Under the pieces are notes generated by a model, which worked only from the letters and a program-made list of their open reading frames with translations, was not told where the DNA came from and did no database searches. From Nanosyncoccus sp963540965 (lineage in GTDB: Bacteria > Patescibacteriota > Saccharimonadia > Saccharimonadales > Saccharimonadaceae), in the NCBI GenBank assembly GCA_963540965.1, contig CAUTSA010000001.1:124001-188000 (forward strand): a stretch of DNA of 64,000 bases. Direction: 5' to 3'. The position numbers and the translations under genes were made by a program. Shown one piece after another: positions 58,420 to 64,000 of the stretch (positions are counted from its first letter, which is position 1; every line of letters begins with the position of its first letter).

Positions 58420-60222
58420 TTATAGATCGAGAGCTGGTTCATCATGAGCCAGAAAATCGGAGGAGCTATCCTCGATGATATGTTCAGTCTCATCGTTAAT
58501 ACTAGGTTTAGTGAAAGTTGCATTACGCAAGGTACGATAAAGTGGACTTTTAGTAAATACTTCCTTATTTTTGCCTTTTGCAACAACTTGTCCGGCGTCT
58601 AATACTACAATTTTGTCGGCGATCTTCATAATTTCTGGTTTATGAGTAATAATAATCACTGTGTGATCCTCTTTAAGGTCTTCTAAAATATTGATGATCT
58701 CTTTTGAGGTTTCTGGATCTACATTACTAGTTACTTCGTCAAATAATAAAATTTCAGCTTTACTAAGAAGAGCTCTTGCGATTGCAAGTTTCTGTAATTC
58801 GCCATCAGTAAAAAGCCCACGGTTTTCTTTTAAAACAGTGTTAAAGCCACGTGGGAGAGAAAGAATTTTTTCATAGATTCCAACACGCTTACAGGCGTTA
58901 ATTTGCTGTTTTTGACTATGATCAACAACACTTAAATTATCGCGGATACTCATCTTAAAAATAAGTGGTTTTTGAAAAACACCAGAGACATTAGTGGTAT
59001 AGACTTTTTTAGAGTAATGATAAATTGATTCCCCATCGATAAGAATATTACCAGACTTAATTGAATAGAGACGATAAAGTAAGTTGATGATGGTGGTCTT
59101 ACCAGAACCTGGACGACCAACAATGGCGGTAATTTCATTTGGCTTGGCTTCAAAGGAAACATCTTTTAGAATCTCACGACCACTAATATTAAAAGACACA
59201 TTATCAAAAAGAACGTCACCATTAATATAATCGTTATTTAGATCACCATAACTACCCTTAGTATAACTAGTGTAATTAAGAATAGACTTAATGCGTTGAA
59301 GGCGAATATTATAGGTACTGAGATTTAATAATTCTTCGAGAGTCTTATTAGTGTTTAAAACAACCATTTCATAATAACTAATTAAGAGAACGAGTTTATC
59401 AATAGTAATTTGATTTTTGAAAACCAAAATAGCAAGTAAAACATAGAGAATAATTTTACCAACCTGAATAACCATCGGGATTTTACAATAACGAGCAGTG
59501 AGATACAGATAGCGTTTATCGAACTGAGCATCAAAACTACTACGATTTGAGGAGATTTTACGATTTAAGATGGGCATAAGATTAAGGGTTTTAATTTGTC
59601 TTAGATTATTAAGAATCTCATTTAATGCATCGAGAAGACGATCCTTATACTTTCTTACCCCATCAAAATGCTTGGCGACAAATTTGGAATTTTTGGACAT
59701 GAGAAAAATGTAAAAAAGATCAATTAGGAGAGCAACAACAGCAATAGGTACATTATAGCTAGCAAAAATTAGAAAGATGATAAGAAGCTGAATAACACCA
59801 GTGAGCACAATAGCCGCCGAATTGATAGTTTGAATAAGATACGAGATGTCTTCATTGAAGGTATCCGTAATGCGACCGCGAGAGATCTTCTCAGTAATCG
59901 AAATATTATTGATGATATGGTCAAAAAGTTTTTGTTGAACCGTATTGTAATAATAATGTGAAAGAGTGACGTAAATATAATATTTCCAAGCAAGAAGGGT
60001 GTATTCAATGATGTAAAAAAGAAGAAAAAGGATAACATAGAACCAGATGGCGTGAAAATTGGAGCCTTGCGTAATAACCGAAATAATACCGGCAGTAGCA
60101 ATCGGCGGCAAGAGACTGACAAGATTATAAAGCATGAAGCTTAAAAAAAGCTCAAAAACCTCGAAACGTTTTTTGGGGGCAATCTCAAAAACAGATTGAA
60201 TCGTTTCAAGAAAATGTTTCAT
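58420..60222 (-). CDS. ABC exporter, fused permease-ATPase
   Basis: 600 residues. Six TM helices (about 20-310) and a nucleotide-binding domain: Walker A VGRPGSGKTTIINLL (about 388), Q-loop FQKPLIF, signature TDGELQKLAIARAL (in place of LSGGQ, hence degenerate), Walker B ILLFDEVTSNVDPET, H-loop VIIITHKPEI. C-terminal acidic tail of about 40 residues. Exporter-type homodimer; substrate unknown (lipid, peptide or drug). It is placed between rpmH and rnpA, with a terminator after rpmH. The peptide from the RiPP locus is a formally possible cargo, but there is no C39 peptidase domain. Confidence 0.88.
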   Translation of the reverse strand: MKHFLETIQSVFEIAPKKRFEVFELFLSFMLYNLVSLLPPIATAGIISVITQGSNFHAIWFYVILFLLFYIIEYTLLAWKYYIYVTLSHYYYNTVQQKLFDHIINNISITEKISRGRITDTFNEDISYLIQTINSAAIVLTGVIQLLIIFLIFASYNVPIAVVALLIDLFYIFLMSKNSKFVAKHFDGVRKYKDRLLDALNEILNNLRQIKTLNLMPILNRKISSNRSSFDAQFDKRYLYLTARYCKIPMVIQVGKIILYVLLAILVFKNQITIDKLVLLISYYEMVVLNTNKTLEELLNLSTYNIRLQRIKSILNYTSYTKGSYGDLNNDYINGDVLFDNVSFNISGREILKDVSFEAKPNEITAIVGRPGSGKTTIINLLYRLYSIKSGNILIDGESIYHYSKKVYTTNVSGVFQKPLIFKMSIRDNLSVVDHSQKQQINACKRVGIYEKILSLPRGFNTVLKENRGLFTDGELQKLAIARALLSKAEILLFDEVTSNVDPETSKEIINILEDLKEDHTVIIITHKPEIMKIADKIVVLDAGQVVAKGKNKEVFTKSPLYRTLRNATFTKPSINDETEHIIEDSSSDFLAHDEPALDL

Positions 60223-60261
60223 ATACTACTTATTATATAGCATAAACATTTTAGAGTGAAA

Positions 60262-60284
60262 AAAAGATACCGCATTTGCGGTAT
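60262..60284 (-). terminator. terminator of rpmH
   Basis: ATACCGC / GCGGTAT stem with 4-nt loop; on the minus strand followed by CTTTTTTT. It cuts rpmH off from the ABC gene. Confidence 0.82.
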
Positions 60285-60288
60285 TCTT

Positions 60289-60426
60289 TTAATAAGTTAA
60301 GCGAGCACGTCCTTTAATGCGACGGCGCTTTAAAACTTTTTGCCCATTTTTAGTAGCATTACGCTTCATGAAACCATGTTCCTGTTTGCGCTGACGCTTA
60401 TGTGGCTGATATGTACGCTTTGGCAT
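60289..60426 (-). CDS. rpmH: 50S ribosomal protein L34
   Basis: 45 residues. The sequence begins MPKRTYQPHKRQRKQEHGF, then MKRNATKNGQKVLKRRRIKG, the standard bL34 profile (KRTYQP..., GF..R..T..G...L..RR.KGR). Very basic. No strong Shine-Dalgarno (AAGGAAACAT). Divergent from dnaA, the common bacterial origin layout. Confidence 0.97.
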   Translation of the reverse strand: MPKRTYQPHKRQRKQEHGFMKRNATKNGQKVLKRRRIKGRARLTY

Positions 60427-60498
60427 ATGTTTCCTTTATTTCACATAGGATTATATTCATAATCCCTGTATTTGTAAACTGTGTTTAATTATACCGTA

Positions 60499-60647
60499 GT
60501 TTTCCACTTTTTTCAAGAAGTTTTCCACATTAGATACCCTATAAAATTAAAGTTGTGGATAAATCCACCCCTGTGAATTTTTTCTATATTAGATAATAAA
60601 AAATTAAAAAAATAAAACCTGTGGAAAAGTATAAAATTTGTTATAAT
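60499..60647. promoter_or_regulatory. dnaA upstream region: DnaA boxes and extended -10
   Basis: TTTTCCACA at 60521-60529, the perfect inverse box TGTGGATAA at 60554-60562, TGTGGAAAA at 60620-60628, a weaker GTTTTCCAC at 60499. The promoter TGT-TATAAT is at 60639-60647. The box over the promoter suggests DnaA autoregulation. Confidence 0.75.
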
Positions 60648-60691
60648 AGGGGCAATAAAGGTTATACGGTAAGAAGCTGGAGGTAGTGGCT

Positions 60692-62068
60692 GTGTTTGAT
60701 GTGTGGAATAATGTGCTCGCAGAACTTGAACAGAAAATTTCTCAGGAAAATTATGCAACATTCTTTGCACAGACTAACACTTCCCTCATTAGCACCGATG
60801 ACGGGATAATCCAGATTGGAGTACCTAATATTTTTATGCAGGCAAATATTCGTAAGAAATTTGACCAACAAATCAGAGACGCCCTTGTATCTAATAAAAT
60901 ATCTGTAAAAAATACAAACTACGTTATTGTGAATAATGCAACGCGCGTAAAAAAACCCCGCGAGGTAGTGCTAGAGGATTTGCAAACACGGGTAAATACT
61001 GTCGAAAAGATAAAGATACCGACAAATAATTTTAATCCAACACTTTTAACTGGATTGAATAATAAATTCACAATGGATAATTTTGTGGTCGGAACAAATA
61101 ATGAACTTGCGGTGGCGGTAGCAAAGAATATTATTGAAAATCCTGGTGATAAATATAATCCTTTTTTCTTATATGGCGGACCAGGGCTTGGAAAAACACA
61201 TTTGGTGGAAGCGATTGGAAATGAATTACTAAAACGAAACCCTAAGTTAAAGATTCTTTATACACCAATTAATCATTTTTATAGCGACTTCATTACTGCC
61301 GTGCGTAAAGGTGATATGGAGAATTTTCATAAAAAGTTTCAAAAACTTGATGTTTTAATTATTGATGATTTTCAATTTATCGTAGGTAAAGAGAAAAGCC
61401 AAGAAGAATTCTTCAATATTTTTAATGATATGCACCAGGCGAATAAGCAAGTAATTATTACGAGCGATCGCCTACCAAGCCAAATTAAGACCGTTGATGA
61501 ACGTTTAGCATCAAGATTAACTATGACTGGTGCATTTGATTTACAGTACCCAACATTCGAGGATCGTTGTGCTATTTTACATGCAAAGGCGGAATTTGAT
61601 GGAGTGGATGTGGAAAATCAAGCAATTGAATATATCGCTAAAAATGTCGAAACGAACATCCGAGACTTACAGAGTTTATACGGAAAAATTATTGCACTTT
61701 CAGAGCTTAAGGGAGTATCTCCACTTACTATTATTCAAGACGGATTAGCATCGATTTCAACTGGTGGTGTGAGAAGTAGAAACCTAACCCCTAAGACAAT
61801 AGTTGGAAAAGTTTCAGATTACTATAATATTACACCGGATGAATTGTGTGGAAAAAGTCGTGTTTCTAATATTAAGACTGCAAGACAGGTTGCAATGTTT
61901 TTAATGTCAAAAGATCTACAAATGAGCACCCCTAAAATTGCCTTGGAAGTTGGGGTTAAGGACCATACGACAGTAATGCATGGAATTAAAAAAATTGAAT
62001 CCGATATGAAGTTGAATTTTAGTCTGCGGGATGAGATAAGTGAAATTAGAGAACAATTAAGTGAGTAG
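60692..62068 (+). CDS. dnaA: chromosomal replication initiator protein DnaA
   Basis: About 458 residues. GTG at 60692 chosen (GGAGG 8 nt upstream); the in-frame GTG at 60686 is only 2 nt from it. Domain I: FDVWNNVLAELEQKISQENYATFF. Domain III AAA+: Walker A GGPGLGKTHLVEAIGN (about 162), Walker B LIIDDFQFI, sensor ITSDRLPSQI. Domain IV: CGKSRVSNIKTARQVAMFLM and KDHTTVMHGIKKIE, the DnaA-box helix-turn-helix. Domain II is very short. Opens DNA at oriC next door. Confidence 0.98.
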   Translation: MFDVWNNVLAELEQKISQENYATFFAQTNTSLISTDDGIIQIGVPNIFMQANIRKKFDQQIRDALVSNKISVKNTNYVIVNNATRVKKPREVVLEDLQTRVNTVEKIKIPTNNFNPTLLTGLNNKFTMDNFVVGTNNELAVAVAKNIIENPGDKYNPFFLYGGPGLGKTHLVEAIGNELLKRNPKLKILYTPINHFYSDFITAVRKGDMENFHKKFQKLDVLIIDDFQFIVGKEKSQEEFFNIFNDMHQANKQVIITSDRLPSQIKTVDERLASRLTMTGAFDLQYPTFEDRCAILHAKAEFDGVDVENQAIEYIAKNVETNIRDLQSLYGKIIALSELKGVSPLTIIQDGLASISTGGVRSRNLTPKTIVGKVSDYYNITPDELCGKSRVSNIKTARQVAMFLMSKDLQMSTPKIALEVGVKDHTTVMHGIKKIESDMKLNFSLRDEISEIREQLSE

Positions 62069-62319
62069 TTGTGGAAAAGATGTGGAAAGGTGGGCGAAAA
62101 ACCTAGTGAAAAAGTAGAGGAAAACTATGTGGAAAGAAGTCCAAAAAATAATTTTAAATAAAAAGATGTTGAAAAGTAAGATTTATCCACTAAGTTTTAC
62201 AAAGTTATCCCACAGGTTTTACACAAAAGAATAATATGTTTACCTCTGTAAAATATAGTTATACACATTTTACACATAGCCTATTACTACTACAATTAAT
62301 TATTTAATAAAGGAGAGTT
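62069..62319. other. predicted oriC (dnaA-dnaN intergenic)
   Basis: Boxes: TGTGGAAAA 62070-62078, TGTGGAAAG 62081-62089 and 62128-62136, TTATCCACT 62183-62191, TTATCCCACA at 62205, TTTTACACA 62217-62225, TTATACACA 62259-62267 and TTTTACACA 62268-62276. After the last box come TAGC and then CTATTACTACTA (62281-62292), on the complement TAG-TAG-TAA-TAG, the DnaA-trio unwinding motif, then an AT-rich tract to the dnaN ribosome site. Minus-strand genes dominate to the left of dnaA and plus-strand genes to the right, as expected for a bidirectional origin. Confidence 0.85.
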
Positions 62320-63423
62320 ATGGAAATCATAGTAGAACAAGGAAAATTAGCGAAAGCTCTTGGCGTTGTGAGTCGAGTAGCAGCAGGAAGTAAGACGACT
62401 TTACCAATTTTGAATAATGTACTTATAAAAGCAAGTAATAATAAGGTGATGTTAATTACTACCAACCTAGATATGGCGATTGTTAATTATTTAGGAGTTG
62501 CTGATTCTCGTGATGGTGAAATTACCGTACCAGCTAGGCTATTAGCTGACTTTGTTGGTAACTTACCAAAAGGTGAGGTGAAACTAAGTGGCAATGATTC
62601 AAAGTTAACTGTGGCTTCCGGAAAATATAAATCAACATTTAATGGTGCACCTGCGGAGGATTTTCCAGAACTTCCTGATATTAATGAGGCTGAGGCAGTA
62701 ATTTATCGAATGAGCGTAGAGGCATTTAAGACCGGAATTAATGAGGTGAAAATTGCGGCTTCATCGGATACTACGAGACCTGCTTTAACTGGTGTATATT
62801 TTAATACATATGAGGGGTCTTTATATATCGCAGCAACCGATGGTTATAGGTTGGCTGAGAGGTTATTTATTGAAAAGGTGGAGAGCGATGTGAAGGCGAT
62901 TGTTCCCTCTGGTTGTCTAGTTGATGTGCTTGGGGCAATGTCTGATAATATGAATGAAATTGAAATCGTTTTTGATAATTCTCAAGTACGTTTCCGTTTG
63001 GGGGAGATTGAAATTACATCTAAACTAATCGATGGATCATTCCCTGACTATCGTAGGTTGATTCCAGAACAGGTTGGTTCAGATATAAAGATGAGTAAGG
63101 CGGAGTTGCTCCGAATTGTAAAATTAGCAGCATTGTTTTCAAGAGGGGTTGGGGGGTCGATTATATGTGAAGCTAAAAGTGATAGCCAGACCTTTTCGGT
63201 ATCTTCAGTGGCGAATGAATTTGGTGAAAATGCTTCGGATATTGAAGCGGAAATTTTAGCCGATGGCAAGGTGATTTTAAATTCAAGGTATTTAATTGAC
63301 GTAATTAATGTAATTGAAGAAGAAAATTTAACTTTTGGAATTTCTGGGAAACTAGCACCAGTGTTAATTAGGAATGAAAAATCGAATAATTATACCCATA
63401 TTATTATGCCATTAAAGAGTTAA
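62320..63423 (+). CDS. dnaN: DNA polymerase III beta subunit (sliding clamp)
   Basis: 367 residues, the normal length. Three clamp domains. VSRVAAGSKTTLPILNNVLI and TNLDMAIV (domain I), PALTGVYFN and ATDGYRLAER (domain II), IDGSFPDYRRLIPE and the C-terminal THIIMPLKS (domain III) match bacterial beta clamps. AAAGGAGAG stands 3-4 nt before the ATG. Between dnaA and recF as in most bacteria. Confidence 0.97.
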   Translation: MEIIVEQGKLAKALGVVSRVAAGSKTTLPILNNVLIKASNNKVMLITTNLDMAIVNYLGVADSRDGEITVPARLLADFVGNLPKGEVKLSGNDSKLTVASGKYKSTFNGAPAEDFPELPDINEAEAVIYRMSVEAFKTGINEVKIAASSDTTRPALTGVYFNTYEGSLYIAATDGYRLAERLFIEKVESDVKAIVPSGCLVDVLGAMSDNMNEIEIVFDNSQVRFRLGEIEITSKLIDGSFPDYRRLIPEQVGSDIKMSKAELLRIVKLAALFSRGVGGSIICEAKSDSQTFSVSSVANEFGENASDIEAEILADGKVILNSRYLIDVINVIEEENLTFGISGKLAPVLIRNEKSNNYTHIIMPLKS

Positions 63424-63446
63424 GCTAATAAAACTGGAGCTAATTA

Positions 63447-64000
63447 ATGATTATTCAAAGTGTGCAATTAGTGAATTTTCGAAGCCACGATGAATTTTTG
63501 TTGAATTGTAATAAGAAAACAAGTTTATTAATTGGCGAGAATGGGTCTGGAAAAACTTCGGTTTTGGAGGCAATTTATGAAGCTTTAAGAGGTAAATCTT
63601 TTAAAGCAAGTGATGGTGAAATCTTAAAGCGGGGAGCAGATTTTTACCGAGTGGAACTGAATTTTTGTGATGGTAGGAAAACGGTAGTTGTTTTTGATGG
63701 AAAAAAGAAGCAGTTTTTGGTTGAGGATAAGAAAACAACTAGATTGCCAAAAAGAAATAGGTATCCAGTGGTGTTATTTTTACCAGATGACTTACACTTA
63801 GTGGCGACGAGTCCAACGAAAAGAAGAAGTTATTTTGATCGAGTATTAACAGAATTTGATGAGTCTTATAGTGATTCCCTCTTAAAATATGACAAGAGCT
63901 TAAAACAGAGGAATGATTTATTAAAAAAATATAATAATCAGGGTGGTGATGGAAAAATTTCTCGAAGTGATTTTTTCTCATGGAATATTTTACTTTCTAA
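63447..64000 (+). CDS. recF: DNA replication/repair protein RecF, N-terminal part
   Basis: The first about 184 codons are visible, and the rest runs past the window end. VQLVNFRSHDEF, then Walker A GENGSGKTSVLEAIYEALRGKSF (residues about 34-56) and VVLFLPDDLHLVATSPTKRRSYFDRVL are RecF signatures. Loads RecA at ssDNA gaps. Start ATG 63447, with GGAG 7 nt upstream, 23 bp after dnaN. Confidence 0.95.
   Translation, partial: MIIQSVQLVNFRSHDEFLLNCNKKTSLLIGENGSGKTSVLEAIYEALRGKSFKASDGEILKRGADFYRVELNFCDGRKTVVVFDGKKKQFLVEDKKTTRLPKRNRYPVVLFLPDDLHLVATSPTKRRSYFDRVLTEFDESYSDSLLKYDKSLKQRNDLLKKYNNQGGDGKISRSDFFSWNILLS

Noticed and set aside
60223..60288. RNA gene (RNase P RNA or SRP RNA) near rnpA/rpmH
   Set aside because: The gap is too short and holds only the rpmH terminator; no such RNA was recognised in the window.
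1..64000. UGA read as Gly or Trp (alternative code)
   Set aside because: Conserved proteins are full length without in-frame TGA, so there is no direct sign of reassignment in this window; only avoidance is seen.

Overview
This AT-rich window most resembles a chromosome segment of a Saccharibacteria/TM7-type (Patescibacteria, CPR) genome, taken across the replication origin. The reasons are the small dense gene set, the surface-glycan and type IV pilus genes, the actinobacteria-like wall genes (Glf, DPPR-synthase-like UbiA, Wzm/Wzt), many short lineage-specific unknowns, and the order jag-yidC-rnpA-...-rpmH | dnaA-dnaN-recF. This assignment is an inference from gene content; no 16S rRNA lies in the window. 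All about 54 protein genes whose ends I could read stop at TAA (most) or TAG (about a dozen); none stops at TGA.

Layout. 1-1.05 kb: end of a flavoprotein oxidoreductase and an initiator tRNA. 1.05-6.2 kb: a minus-strand minor-pilin operon (four pseudopilin-like proteins plus a membrane protein). 6.2-9.6 kb: an accessory island holding an 86-residue protein, a nucleoside phosphorylase-like enzyme, and a radical SAM/SPASM maturase with a 50-residue candidate precursor peptide (a probable RiPP system). Two IS30-family end remnants bracket the phosphorylase and RiPP genes. 9.6-18.4 kb: lineage-specific unknowns, a CAT-anticodon tRNA that looks like tRNA-Ile2, a DivIC-like protein, a Cys-rich exported protein, MurC. 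18.4-29.2 kb: precursor and envelope metabolism (GlmM, Pta, GlmS) with an O-antigen-type set (polyprenyl glycosylphosphotransferase, GT4, Wzy/WaaL-like). 29.2-36.3 kb: UDP-galactopyranose mutase with an apparent ATT start, a Wzm/Wzt exporter, GalE, three glycosyltransferases. 36.3-44.6 kb: a plus-strand operon of four very large glycosyltransferase or membrane proteins. 44.6-47 kb: prs - UbiA prenyltransferase - HAD phosphatase, a likely polyprenyl-phosphoryl-pentose module. 47-54 kb: a membrane-anchored lectin-repeat protein, an acyltransferase, a SufS-like enzyme and a LexA-like DNA-binding domain without its protease. 54.5-60.4 kb: an LCP ligase and the jag/yidC/rnpA/rpmH block, split by an ABC transporter. 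60.4-64 kb: oriC with dnaA, dnaN and the start of recF.

Together the central 27 kb reads as one envelope-glycan locus. GlmS/GlmM make amino-sugar precursor, GalE and Glf make UDP-galactofuranose, Prs and the UbiA protein make a lipid-linked phosphoribose, cytosolic and membrane glycosyltransferases assemble chains, Wzm/Wzt exports them, and the LCP protein may attach them to the wall.

Regulatory reading. Many genes carry an extended -10 (TGnTATAAT) only 6-7 nt before the ATG, which predicts leaderless mRNAs, whereas the island genes have -35 boxes and strong Shine-Dalgarno sequences. Convergent genes share symmetric A-stem-loop-T terminators.
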